Assembly (NCBI GenBank): GCA_008973525.1
Contig: WACJ01000188.1
Span: forward strand, 620,001 to 684,000
Direction of reading: 5' to 3'
DNA from: Stenopsyche tienmushanensis
Lineage: Eukaryota > Arthropoda > Insecta > Trichoptera > Stenopsychidae
DNA: 64,000 bases
How positions within the stretch are numbered: the first letter of the stretch is position 1; each line of letters opens with the position of its first letter. Under the pieces are notes generated by a model. It ran no database searches and was not told the DNA's origin. It saw only the letters and a program-made list of their open reading frames with translations. Shown here in pieces: positions 1 to 10,249 of this stretch. A program made the position numbers and the translations under genes.

Positions 1-420
1 ATGATGGTCTGCGGCAAAACAAGACGAGAAGTCGAAGAAAGGGCAAACAGAGTAACCAACATCATGCATGATTGGAGTACCTTCAATAAACTGTCTTTTG
101 CGTAGGGAAAATCATGCGCCTTGAACTTAAAGGCAAACGAAAAGGATGACACCCAAATTTTCAAAACAATATCAAAACTGTCTCAACCAAAGCTGCAAAG
201 GTCTTCGGGAAAATATCAAGACTGACTGGGAACTAAATGGGAAGTACATGGGGATCGCCTATGAAGTAATCTATGTCAGCATCATCATATATGGAGCTGG
301 CGCATGGGTGAACAGACTTTGCTTGAGCGCCGCTTCTGCGCATCATGGCTGCTTACAGAATAGTAGCTACTGATAACCTTTCTGTCCTGGCGGGAATTCA
401 GCTAAGCATCTATTAAAAAT
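1..420 (+). pseudogene. Non-LTR retrotransposon reverse transcriptase fragment
   Basis: This is the end of a reverse transcriptase of the Jockey/R1/I group. The window opens in frame with GKTRREVEERANR followed by HDWSTFNKLSFA, the usual block after the catalytic palm. A tag stop follows at 103-105, then KSCALNLK continues in another frame. YGAGAWV lies near 290-310 in a third frame and LSVLAGIQLS near 380-405. Order and spacing agree with the thumb/connection part of this family, but at least two frameshifts and several stops make it dead. The 5' part lies outside the window. It probably belongs to the same insertion as the tail at 430-830. Confidence 0.75.
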
Positions 421-429
421 GAATAGAAA

Positions 430-830
430 CATCACCAGTAAAGTTAGTAACTCCACCCTTCAGGCGGATATAGCAAAATAAATTCATACACCACATATAA
501 TCGGTTTTATAAGGCGACTATCATTGAGAGCACAGATGGTTGGAGTTGCCTCACAGTGATCGTCTGCATAAATACTTCGACCCAGTTGCTCCCCACTTTT
601 CTTCTAAATGGGTCATCCCCGATCATTGGACTTCTTAACTCCTAACGGGACATGACCATTTTGCTACATACCCAGCAAGGCTAGACTGTCTGGAGTATTC
701 ATGCAAAAATCCGTTCATGAACGCAGAACATATTCTGTGGTCATATCCTGGCTTGGCTTCTGAGATAGAGGCGCTCTTGTGCCATGTCAGAGGTCCCTGT
801 CTTTCAGCGTTATATTATTATTTCTAGTGT
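430..830 (+). pseudogene. Non-LTR C-terminal tail with Cys/His knuckle, copy 1
   Basis: This carries the C-terminal region seen downstream of reverse transcriptase in the same group. Reading across frames gives RLHKYFDPVAPHFSSKW, then DHWTS, TGHDHF and a degenerate knuckle ending NAEHILWSYPGLASE, in which the last Cys is Tyr. The order (W..DHWTS, TGH, C.C, H.LW.C) is the canonical one. At least twelve further copies of this tail lie in the window. It follows the reverse transcriptase fragment on the same strand, so 1-830 is probably one old insertion. Confidence 0.7.
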
Positions 831-939
831 GAAATGTGTACCGGTCAATCGGTTCTCTTGGGGACAGTTAGTTTTTTGTACAAACTATTTCATGTCTTAG
901 GTATGCGGGTGTCTTTGTGGGTATACATGTTCAGAGCCT

Positions 940-1420
940 ATGCTAGATACGAATAAAATGGAGGACCCCAACCCATGTAAAGACTTCGTTAACAGCAATA
1001 GGTGGCAGAATTTAAACGAAGCCGTAGAAGCTGCCAAGTCAAGTTGTCGACCAAATGAGGTGATCACTCCAAAAATGGTGAATAAAATCCATAAAATTGT
1101 ATTGGATGACCGTCAACTGCTAGCAAACATCGTATATTGACAAAAAATCTGCACATAATAAAGCTGTGCGCATGATGGCTGCCGCATTTGCTCACAATGA
1201 AACAAAAACAGCATTGTGCGGATGTTTTAATTGAGTGTTTTAAACGATATTTCACAACAATAAAGACGAGTTTTTGTATTTGTTCATAACCATGGATGAA
1301 ACATGGGTCCATCAGATATGGATCATGAGCAAAAAATGATGGCTATTAAAAATAAAAATTGCTCAAAGCTTCGCTCTTGGATTTTCCAGTCTTTTTACAA
1401 ACACCCCGGGGAAAATATTA
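940..1420 (+). pseudogene. mariner-like transposase remnant
   Basis: An open stretch at 940-1137 contains ITPKMVNKIHKIVLDDRQ, matching the end of the helix-turn-helix region of mariner transposases (usually about 345 residues). Downstream, across frameshifts, come the usual 'LCARWVPRLLT' region in degraded form near 1165-1200 and the signature MDETWVH near 1291-1312, which holds the first catalytic Asp. A stop after the 66-codon frame and later shifts disable it. After the DETW motif the match fades into sequence that resembles the equivalent position at 39,230-39,290. Terminal repeats were not found. Confidence 0.72.
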
Positions 1421-1429
1421 TATTGTCAA

Positions 1430-2520
1430 CAGATACGTCTTCCTTTCATTTTGCTAATTAAAAACGTTAAACGTATTTGTTATCCGACTCGCCTAATTTC
1501 TCCCCTTTTTCTCAGTCTTCGCTCGATATAAACAGGGGAGTTACCGTAATCCAACGGTTGAGCTGTGCAAATTCAACTGAATCGACTTTTATTGAAATGT
1601 AAATTCAAAATGCAAAATTTGATGTTCACTCAATTTACACTCATCGCAAAATTTCAAATTTCATCCGACAGAATTTTCATTTGATTTGGGTTTTATTAAC
1701 ATCAATGTAAACACGCATAATCTGTTCATTTAATGTAAATTGTTGATGTAATTTCCGAGTATTTGAACACACGTGTCTGCATATTAAATATTCCGGCACG
1801 GAGCGGGCTTAAAACGACGCAAATACTTGCGTTTTAAAATGAGCTGAAACGCCGAAAGCCAACGAAATGACTGAATAATTAAATAAGCCGAACACAACGA
1901 TCTGTTTACATCGACTTACTGTATGATTGATTATGGGGAGGGAATTATTTTAGGGCGGATAAAGTTGGCGGAATCTTCCATATACACACACGCCGTGGCG
2001 GATAAAAAATTCCAGATCCGCCCGTCGTGAAATTCAACCCCCGAAGTTTGAACCCCTTTAGCACATTTCCGTGTCAAAGGCCAAAGTTTGACAGTTATAA
2101 GAAAAAAGCCTGCTTACTTGGCAACGTTCACCCTTTCTATTTCCAAAGTTGCGGGCCTCTTCCTTATGTTAATCCTTCAACTGCATAGCGGCTAATATAC
2201 AACACTGACGGTGGGGTTAAACTTTTGGCTATAAACTTTATTTACAACTCTTTTTCGGACTTATTTAAATATTTATTACCTCCGCACCGTGAAAGAACTG
2301 ACAACAATGAATCGGACAGTTCTCCAACAAAATGAGTTTTGTCCTGAGCGTAAGAATTCTGGGCCTGTTAGTCATCAAGCATGTTTGAATGCGATGAGGG
2401 TTAATCCGATTTTAAGAGTAATTTCTAAATATAAATAGAATAACTTTTCAGTTTTATTCCTGGATGTTTTTGTAATATACAAAAACATCCAGTATCACTA
2501 AATGACGCTGCGCACATCTC
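1430..2520. other. Unassigned spacer
   Basis: AT-rich sequence without a supported gene. It has a few moderately GC-rich patches (about 1,790-2,060) and no recognisable transposon motif. Confidence 0.5.
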
Positions 2521-2524
2521 AGCA

Positions 2525-2765
2525 TCTCATTTCCTAACGTTTGAGTATATCTTCTACCTAAATCCGTTCATGGATGCAGACCATGTTCTGTGGACATATT
2601 TAGGCATGTCGTTCATGTCAATGATCCGAAATTCGGACCGATTGGACACAGAAACCTTGTGGTCACTCCCTCTAATTTTAGGACTTTTGTAAAAGTTTCG
2701 GGAAAAATGCATTCCCGGGGCTTTCTACGACCTTCTTAGTAACCGGCAATATTCATTGAGCTTTT
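2525..2765 (+). pseudogene. Non-LTR C-terminal tail, copy 2
   Basis: Same tail family as 430-830. Reading across frames gives the knuckle end 'MDADHVLWTYLGM' near 2,570-2,610, then DPKFGPIGHRNLVV near 2,626-2,668 and a degraded 'NFGKKC.P..FYD' region up to about 2,745. It is interrupted by frameshifts. It is the first of three head-to-tail copies within 1.1 kb, all on the plus strand. Confidence 0.7.
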
Positions 2766-2779
2766 TTTTAGAAACTTTC

Positions 2780-3170
2780 TCTATCCCATACAATCCCATT
2801 TAATTATTAAAGTTGGTAACTCTACTCTATCAGCCGAGGAAGCAGATAGAATTCTCATGGATTCTATTGCCACCAAAAGGTGGGATATGATTGGGATGCG
2901 GAATTTCTTTGTCTCAGTTTCATCTCACCTCAAGCTAAAATGGGTTGATACCGATCACTGGACTTCCCTGGCAAAAATGAAATTAAAAGATAATTCGGAC
3001 TGTGTGTGCGGGGATCCTTTCATAGACGCGGATCACGTTCTGTGATCGTGTTTGGGCATGTCGGCCGAGAGAGAGGCGCTCCTGTGCCGCATCAGAGATC
3101 CTTTTTCTGGACCTCTTGGCCACAGGAACTTGATGGTCACCCATAACATGTCACTACGGGTTGATGCAAT
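2780..3170 (+). pseudogene. Non-LTR C-terminal tail, copy 3 (best frame)
   Basis: The clearest copy of the tail family. The open frame 2,857-3,042 reads KWVDTDHWTSLAKMKLKD, then CVCGDPFIDADHVL and a tga in place of the Trp codon, after which the same frame continues SCLGMSAEREALLCRIRDP and GPLGHRNLMVTH. The C.C...H....C spacing shows the knuckle intact apart from the stop. The segment upstream (2,800-2,860) resembles 436-475, so this copy reaches further 5' than most. The residue order is canonical for Jockey/R1-group elements; the exact clade cannot be settled by eye. Confidence 0.8.
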
Positions 3171-3299
3171 ATATAATTATTCTTTCTTTATTTATAATTT
3201 TTAAAAAAATTATCTATCTATGTATTTTTTGTAGTCTAAAGATCTTAAAATTAAACTAGAATATTTAGCTAACTACTGTTGTTGTTGTCAATTTGTCTT

Positions 3300-3640
3300 C
3301 TATCTATAGGTTTGGGTTTTCTCCAAACTCGAAATACCCATGCAGAGGTTCGTTCATGAACGCAGACCCAGTTCTGTGGACATGTCCAGGCATAGCGTCC
3401 AATCATGAGATGCTCATTCAAAGTGTCAGCAGTCTGAAAAATGGACCGGTTGGTCACACAAACCTTGTGGCCACTCCTTCCGCTTTAAAGGCATACAAGA
3501 CTTTTTGTGTTCGTTATATAGAAAAATGCTTCCCCTTCTATGATGTTTATGATCTTAAAAGTTCTCATAGCTGCTAATAAGTATAAGTGGCTTGCACCAT
3601 ACGCCATGTATGCGACACTAGAATCATCTCTTTCCATGTG
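3300..3640 (+). pseudogene. Non-LTR C-terminal tail, copy 4, with 3' UTR
   Basis: Frame 3,293-3,574 contains SFMNADPVLWTCPGIASN, then SLKNGPVGHTNLVATPSALK and FYDVYDLK, a long run of the tail domain. The knuckle His is Pro here (ADPVLW instead of ADHVLW). After the frame ends, 3,540-3,630 resembles the 3' untranslated part following the copies at 15,930 and 39,365 ('...acgccat' block). An AT microsatellite follows at once, as is common at LINE 3' ends. Confidence 0.75.
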
Positions 3641-3644
3641 TAAA

Positions 3645-3675
3645 TTATATATATATATACATATATATAATATAA
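3645..3675. repeat. AT microsatellite
   Basis: Alternating ta/at with one c interruption, directly after the 3' end of the non-LTR tail. Confidence 0.8.
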
Positions 3676-3738
3676 TTTTATTTAAAAATATAAGCGTTAG
3701 CAAGTATAAATTTAGTTTTTACTTAATCTAGTTAGTCT

Positions 3739-3758
3739 CCCCCCCCCCCCCTTTTTTT
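3739..3758. repeat. C13-T7 homopolymer pair
   Basis: Thirteen C followed by seven T, flanked by ordinary sequence. A likely site of length variation and assembly error. Confidence 0.85.
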
Positions 3759-3844
3759 CGGAAATTGGAAATGGACGTGTCTTAACGAGCATGGAAATTT
3801 AATTTGGTTTTGCATCTTGATCTTCTACCTCTTATCCCGAACGG

Positions 3845-3960
3845 CTCAGCATCTTAACGATCTCACTTCTGACACCAGTGTAATTTAGAACTAAGGCGCT
3901 CTCGAAACAGATTTCCCAGATCGCTCTCACATGTTTTTCTTTCGGGCTGCGGTGATTTCG
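3845..3960 (-). mobile_element. LTR retrotransposon primer-site fragment
   Basis: On the minus strand, 3,885 down to 3,845 reads a 'cactggtgtcagaagtgaga' primer-binding block followed by 'tcgttaagatgctgag'. The same block and leader recur at 12,670, 20,068 and 43,808. TGGTGTCAGAAGTGG is complementary to what I recall as the 3' end of insect leucine tRNA (CCACTTCTGACACCA). The adjoining 3,890-3,960 may be the matching LTR end but is too decayed to prove it. Confidence 0.5.
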
Positions 3961-3964
3961 AGTG

Positions 3965-5510
3965 GTGGAATGAAGATGGTTCTTCTACTTTACTATTATA
4001 AATTATCTACTACTTTTTATCCAATTACGATCTAATGAAAAAATGGTCGGACATTCTTTCTTAGTAATAGATTAACGTGAATTATTCTGCAATTATTTAT
4101 TTAAGACTACTTTAAATTAAATATAATATTATGAAAAACTGTTGGAATATTTATTTAGACAATTATACAAAATTAGCTGTAAAAATATTTAATATAACGA
4201 TGCAAATTTTAATTATAAATGCGAATTTTGAATTATTTGAACGGACTCGAATTTGATTTTACATCAATCAAATATTACATAAATTTGTATCCATTCATAA
4301 CCACAATTCCGACACTGGCATCGTTTGTAATTTGTCATACAAACAGTCATGATGAAGCCTCTGAAAAACACGATTTCAGCCCAAATTTATTAGCCGGTGA
4401 ATAAATGAGATCACACGATAAATGGCTTGGAAATGTTTACACTTTGTGTGGTTTTGCGATTCTATTATAATTAAAATTTCACCAAAGTATAATATTTTGT
4501 AATTAAACGTAAATATTACATACGCGGTTATCTGGAAGCCTTTGAATAGTAAAAGTTTGAAGCCATGTCGGTGTTCGGATCTTTGAAAGGTAATACGAAC
4601 CAGACATTTAGAAGTTGTAAAAAGTATAGCAAACTTTTAACGATCTTCGAAAAGTCAGTATCACGACTTCCATGGCTTTATGATGAATTTTCCTCGCGGA
4701 TAAAAGCTGCGAAATGTATTATATTTGTGCTCCACTAAATCAAATGCTACATTTTCCTGTTGTTTTTCATTGCAGGTAGGTAGACTTCCTGCCATCAGAA
4801 AAACAGGAGTTAATAACCGCAGTGTAAACACAGTCTTCGATGGTCAGCATTCCAGGGCCGATGTCGGGGTAATAAAGTGCCTTTTTCCTCGGTGGGGGCA
4901 AATTTTCGCATCTTTCATGGGCCACGGAAAATTCAGCCGCGTTTCGCTATATTTTCCACACTAAATTACAATAAGGCTCCACGCTCGTAAATCAAGAAAT
5001 TTATTTCTGACTAAGAGCCTTTACGCGAGACCTATAGCTTTCGTGCTTTCCCCAAAAACCGGAACTTAATTGCTATTTTTTGTTTCAATAAACGTTTCTC
5101 ATCGCCACTAATATCTTTGCGGCCCGAACGGCAAAAAGCCCACTAAACCGAATAAATGCCTTTTTTATTGCGCACAAAAAATGTTTGAGAAGCACTCTCA
5201 TAAGTCATATTTAATATGAAATCCATTAAACGGATTCGTGAATTGATTCTCTCACTAAAAAATGCTATTCAATTAAAATAGCTCATCGTTCCTGAAATGT
5301 TCATTTGATTACAATCAGATTTATCCTGCCCTTCCTGGATATTTTTATCCAATCTCCATTCATATATTAATTCATTTAACTAATATAATACGTGCGAATT
5401 TTCATATTTAAAATTTGAAACGAAACGCAGTAGTAGAGTTACATGATTTATTGCTTCAGGCCACGTATATCACGCACTTAAGGGCTTAATAAAATAAATT
5501 GCGTACACAA
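3965..5510. other. Unassigned spacer
   Basis: AT-rich sequence with only short open frames (up to 79 codons) and no recognised protein or repeat motif. Confidence 0.5.
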
Positions 5511-5516
5511 AAACGC

Positions 5517-5602
5517 TCACAAAGATGCACACAATAACTCGCCAAAGTTTCATTGTAATCAAATCAATGGTATATGAATGCATACGGGACAAACGCACCA
5601 CA
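5517..5602 (+). repeat. Dispersed repeat E, copy 1
   Basis: Contains 'ataactcgccaaagtttcat' at 5,534-5,553, followed by a run resembling 'caatcgaatgaatggtatag'. The same string lies at 43,473-43,492, and with one change on the minus strand at 31,552-31,571. The similarity extends about 80-110 bp. The element class is not recognised. Confidence 0.6.
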
Positions 5603-5604
5603 TA

Positions 5605-5918
5605 CTGCAGACATTATTTTTTGTATATATGTAAAATGATATTTTTACGTCCAAAAATTAATATGATACCTTAAATATTATAAATTCAAACATGGAAAAC
5701 CAATTTATCATAATTGAAATTGAAGTTTGCACTCATTTTTCATTAAAAATAGAGTTTGGTTTCTAATTTAAAAAAATATAAATATGTCATCAGTTCGATT
5801 TTCGTATATTCGATAAATTTTATTCAAGTATGATCTTGTATAATGTTGGAAAATCACTAATAGTTAAAGAAAATCATGATACAGGGTCTGTTTCGTCGGG
5901 CTTCTTAACATTATCGCT
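5605..5918. other. Unassigned AT-rich spacer
   Basis: Very AT-rich, with no supported feature. Confidence 0.5.
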
Positions 5919-5920
5919 AT

Positions 5921-6345
5921 GACGTATATATACGTCCCGCCCACCTGGCGTGAGTTCATATTATTTTTTTTAAAGATGCTTAGAATTTAAAATTTAATAT
6001 ATTTTAAAACAGTAGCTCACAATCCGGACACCAGTATATAGATTATTTCCCTTTTTTGTAATAATCTCGATATTTACTGGCTTTAGTTTCCTTTCATTTG
6101 TTTTTTGAAAGTGTCTTTCAACGCTTTTTTTCCCTAAGTTTGCCTGTGAATCTTACCTTATGTCACTAGTCACCGTTCTAAGTAGTACTCGTCCACTCCA
6201 ATACAATAGCGAAGTGGAACCAATTTGCTACCTATTTTAAATTCATGTCAAAACATGTATCGATAACTCACACATTCGTTAAACCAAAAAAGTCTCGCCT
6301 GCTTTAGGACTCAATATATATTTAGAGGACGTATATATACGTCAT
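5921..6345 (-). mobile_element. piggyBac-like element fragment, copy 1
   Basis: Bounded by two perfect palindromes, gacgtatatatacgtc, at 5,921-5,936 and 6,328-6,343. On the minus strand near 6,039-6,021 it reads IYWCPDCELL, the Cys-rich end of a piggyBac-type transposase, preceded by a block (about 6,110-6,045) matching 9,200-9,125 and by 'VERHFQRTNE'-like sequence shared with 51,780. It aligns over most of its length with 8,840-9,370. Both outer ends are lost: neither terminal repeat nor TTAA target duplication is seen. Stops and shifts show it is dead. Confidence 0.72.
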
Positions 6346-6424
6346 AACCAATTTAGATGCAGTTTAAGTTGGACATCATGTAAACGTTGGCCCAAACATA
6401 TTCCATGTCATCGAACGTTTTACT

Positions 6425-6980
6425 GTTAATAAATTTCAATAAGAACGCTCAATCTTTAAATATATATAAAACAATGTGTATGTAAGATATTTACTCAATT
6501 TTTCTTTGGTTTATAAGAATATTTTATGGCAAAAATTATGAAATATAGAATTGTTTAAATATTTGCCGCAATTTTGCTCGGTGGTACGTATTTGGAAGGT
6601 CTATTATTTATCGCATAAATCCGGCTGAATTCACGTCGCCACCCACGTCAAGTAACCATGACTTCAAATCGCAAGTGCAGAATGTCCATCATGGCATACG
6701 CTGTAGTGTCGTTTTATTGGAACTACATGGAATTGCTTATAATTGATCTGTTAATCAGATCCATTCATCAAAAAATGGGCCTCGTCGCTAAATATGATGT
6801 TTTTGGCGAAACTTATTTCGAACGGAGCATAAGTATAATTTGCATAAGGTATACAACACTATAAGCTTTCATAATAATTTGCCATATATTACTAAATAAA
6901 TTTCAATAAATTTGATAAATATTTCTTTATTAACCTGGCCGTTATAATAAAAAAATAGCGTTCTTATTGAAATACCTATA
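6425..6980. mobile_element. DNA transposon with terminal inverted repeats, unclassified
   Basis: The 17-mer atttcaataagaacgct at 6,433-6,449 is exactly inverted at 6,957-6,973, bounding about 540 bp. Inside, 6,520-6,605 ('aatattttatggcaaaaatt' and 'ggtggtacgtatttggaagg') recurs at 18,365-18,450 and partly at 28,765-28,820, and 6,775-6,950 resembles 56,010-56,140. A 68-codon frame (6,658-6,861) has no recognisable motif. It is probably a Tc1/mariner-type derivative, but the family is inferred only from layout. Confidence 0.5.
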
Positions 6981-6984
6981 TATA

Positions 6985-8090
6985 TTGATCAGAGCAATCT
7001 TTTATTTAAATTTTATCCCCCAGCCAAATGGCGATTTTTAACAATCTTATTATATTCTAGGTTCATTTCCCTCTTGTTACGCTAAAAGCGTCAGTTCTTC
7101 CAACTCTTTAATAAGCTCTTACTCCGACGAGGTCTCCAACCTGCTTCCGAATAAAACCAAAACGCTTAAGTGAAATAGCTATGCAGGTTTATTGCATTTT
7201 TAGCCCGATGCAGCTGTCGTCATCTCTTCCAGATGAAATATTTTCAGAAATACACCCACATGGAGAACCTTCACTTCAGCAGCGAGCTCGTTTAATATTT
7301 ATACCTGAAACCGACAGGCGTTTAACTCCCCCTTCGTCGATCTAAACCCATAATCCGCAATGCCATTATTTTTCTACAAGCTCAAAAACAAATTTTTAAC
7401 CGTCTTCAGTGTCATATGGCGTCACCTGAAACCTCAAGTTCAGTGACTTGTCTCAAAAGGACTCATTTCCGAGCGGTTAATTCTACGCTACTACTTTTTG
7501 AGAACATCGCCTCTTGCAACTTTGATGTTAAAAGACCCTCATTAGTAGACAAAGTATCTAACGTAGCATCCATGCTTTCAAACTGTAGCGTCGAAAAAAA
7601 ACCCAATTGTATTTATAACAAAATCTCATTGTTTCGCTAAGGAACCGTTGTTTAAAATAATACGCGTTTTAATGTTGATAAGTTTGAATTAGTGTCCATT
7701 TACCGGAAACCCTTTTGGTTCATTTGCTTTAGCACTCCAGTAAAATGTTCACTGACTGGAACTTTATGGGTCCCCGAATAACATGCAAACTTATATTTAC
7801 ATACGCCTCCGTACTATCATTACTGTTGGTGTTAAATCCGATGCAGAACCAAACTTCGGCCGGGCGTTTCTGTTGGAATTTCACAAACATAATAATCAAC
7901 TTATGGAAATTGAGCTCGATTCCTCCCTAACAATTATTCGATGGTTTCGTTGCTCTACAAATTCAAATAAAACACTTTACAGACCCTTTAAATATCAATT
8001 GGCGATATGCTCGGCGGCTTTTTACCTTTCACTAAAATTAGTTGATATTTTGGTTGAAAAATTTTTACATTTAAAGAAATCTGTATAACG
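6985..8090. other. Unassigned spacer
   Basis: Contains overlapping frames of 61-101 codons (7,745-8,085) without recognisable motifs or splice context. I see no supported gene. Confidence 0.45.
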
Positions 8091-8094
8091 CTTT

Positions 8095-8270
8095 TTTTGC
8101 ATATTTTTAAACTTTATATCTTTAAAATATATCCTTCAAAGAAATTTCCAAAATTCTTGTTATTTACGGAGCTATAGCTATTTTGGTGACGCGACAACTT
8201 AACCGACCCTACCAAAATGAAATTTTTCGTTTTTTCTCAAAACTACTTTTTTCAACGCGGTTGACATCAT
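8095..8270. repeat. Dispersed repeat B, copy 1
   Basis: Shares an ordered series of matches with 59,150-59,290: an 'aaaatatatccttcaaa' block, a 'gagctatagctattttggtg' block, then 'acgcgacaactt' and 'aaactacttttt'. The 59 kb copy sits beside mariner-type debris, so this may be the flank of an old DNA transposon. No coding content is seen. Confidence 0.5.
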
Positions 8271-8274
8271 ATCT

Positions 8275-8765
8275 CAAGTTTTAATCAATAAACTTACTTC
8301 AAATTTAATGTACAAACCTTTTTTATATTATCTTTTATCGTTTGTACCAAATATATATCAAAATTTTATTTTTAACTATTTTTTAAAAAAAAATGAAAAC
8401 CTGAAAATAACTTTTTTTTTAAATCGCCATTTTTCAAATTTTTTTTCTTTGAGATATTTTTACTTAATTGAAATCGTGTCAACCAAGACATGCCCTTTTT
8501 TTTACATCTTACCATTTACCAGCATATCACTTTTTTAATGCTTACTTTTCTTTTATTGTATATTCTGAAAATATACTGTTTGACATCAATTGTTTTAATT
8601 TGCACTCCAACCCTTGATGCCATACTTCATCAAATGCTTGAGCCACGTGCAAGACGATCGCTGAAAATATTTTCTTCCCGAATCTTGAACCATTTCAATT
8701 ACAATATTTTTCTTTTAATGCATATGCTGGCGAAATATTTTGATTTATTCACCTTATTAATAGAT
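8275..8765. other. Unassigned T-rich spacer
   Basis: Very T-rich on the plus strand, so the open frames (76 and 93 codons) are rich in Phe and Leu and look compositional rather than coding. Confidence 0.5.
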
Positions 8766-8767
8766 CT

Positions 8768-9433
8768 TTGACTTGTTAAGCGGGAAAGTTCCTTTTCAAT
8801 AACACAACACACAGTGGGCGCGCACTTTAGCGTTAGGACGTATATATACGTCCCGCCCACCTGGTGTGAGTTCATATTATTAATTTTTTAACAGTGCTTA
8901 GAATTTGTAAAAAAATCAATGAAAGGTTTTTTTATTTATTTAGATACATAAACTTTTAGAGAAGTTAACAAATACAAAACAATGAAAAAAAGCACATAAA
9001 GAAAATGGAAACAAAGTTTTAAAAAATTAAATATATCCATACATAAATTCAAAACTCATCTTCTGTGTGATATATTTTAAAACAGTTGTTAACATGTAAT
9101 GTAACCTCATAATCTAGACAGCAGTATGTTGATTCTTTCCCTTTTTTGTAATAAACTCAATATTTACTGGCTTTAGTTCTCTATCATTTATTCTTTGAAA
9201 ATGTTATTCCCAAGTTTGCCTTTGAATCTTACCTTACACTACTAGTCACCGTTTACTAAGTACACATCCACTCCAAAACAATAGCGAATCTTAAATTCAT
9301 GTCAAAACATGTATCGACAACTCGCACATTCTCAATTCAACATATATCTCGAGGACGTATATATACGTCCTAACCAATTTCAATGCAGTTTACGTTGGAC
9401 GTATATATACGTCATGCCCACTTAACAGGTTAA
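8768..9433 (-). mobile_element. piggyBac-like non-autonomous element, copy 2
   Basis: The right end reads cttaacagg followed by ttaa at 9,430-9,433; the left end is ttga followed by cttgttaagcggg, a mutated version of the same terminus. Three perfect 16-bp palindromes gacgtatatatacgtc lie at 8,837, 9,354 and 9,398. Minus-strand 9,125-9,049 reads YCCLDYEVTLHV, then CFKIYHTEDEF and a tga stop: the Cys-rich C-terminus of a piggyBac-type transposase. Only this C-terminal part of a protein of about 550-600 residues is present, so the element is internally deleted, and frameshifts upstream kill the remnant. About 660 bp in total, against 2.5 kb for intact relatives. Confidence 0.8.
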
Positions 9434-9475
9434 TGCCGTATATTATGGTTCATGTAGTTCCATATTCCTGTATTA

Positions 9476-9515
9476 ACCCTTTCGCATCGGGTTGTCGCTT
9501 TTGCGATGATCGAAT
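9476..9515 (+). repeat. Possible piggyBac-type terminus
   Basis: Begins ttaaccctttcgcatcggg, which resembles the TTAA + CCCTTTGCG end of the MITE at 45,858. A small hairpin (tcgcttttgcga) follows. No second end was found. Confidence 0.3.
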
Positions 9516-9519
9516 TGTT

Positions 9520-10040
9520 TTAGTATCCAGCGTATTTAACATACATTCCTACAAATATGATTCAATATTTGTTATGTATTAGATATGTAAAATATATTTT
9601 TTATTTTATTTCAAAACCGATATTTTACTCTTTTATATTTTTTATTGATTTTTTAAACAAAAACGACGATATTTTTCAATTTTTTATTTTCGAATCAAAA
9701 TTATATTTTGAGTTCATCTATTTTTGTTCACATGGTTCTTTGGGCTTAATGCAAGAAAAACATTTTTTTCGTCTTTGATGTTTTATCATTTTAATAGCTA
9801 GTATAGTTTTGAATACGCCGCAATCGAAGTATCTTCTGCTTTAGTGGTTACTTTATGCAAGTCTCATAAGTACCAACAAAGAAAATACAAAAACTCGGAA
9901 AAAAATATATTTATTTCTCTATTCCATCTCTTCATTGTCGGAAAATCTTTTACCACTGAGCCATTTTTTTCAAGTTTAAAAACATAACATCTAAGGGTGG
10001 ACTTCAACTCATTGATTTTGACCGCCGTCTTGATTAAACA
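9520..10040. other. Unassigned AT-rich spacer
   Basis: A Phe-rich 73-codon frame at 9,557-9,775 reflects composition. No supported feature. Confidence 0.5.
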
Positions 10041-10045
10041 AGACT

Positions 10046-10147
10046 TTATTTTTGTTCATAAGTTTGTCTAATACTCGCCGTTCCTTTTTGAGGATAAGCA
10101 ATGAATAATATTCCAAGCACATCCCAAAAAACTGACACCATGACCAT
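10046..10147 (-). pseudogene. mariner transposase fragment (second catalytic block)
   Basis: Minus-strand translation gives VMVSVFWDVLGILFI, then AYPQKGTASI and QTYEQK, matching the mariner block around the second catalytic Asp (FWD.KG...IDYL.KG.TI). The Asp of FWD is kept. Only 34 residues remain. The fragment ends at the exact base where a non-LTR tail begins on the other strand. Confidence 0.72.
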
Positions 10148-10245
10148 TGCATCCGATTGCAAGGCACTAATTCGTCGTGTCAGCGATCCGAAACGCGGAC
10201 TGGTTAGGCACACAGACCTTATGGCCACTATATCTTTGTACAAAG
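10146..10245 (+). pseudogene. Non-LTR C-terminal tail, copy 5
   Basis: One uninterrupted frame reads IASDCKALIRRVSDPKRG and LVRHTDLMATISL, the segment after the knuckle in this family. It is abruptly cut at its 5' side against the mariner fragment at 10,147. Confidence 0.72.
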
Positions 10246-10249
10246 ACCA

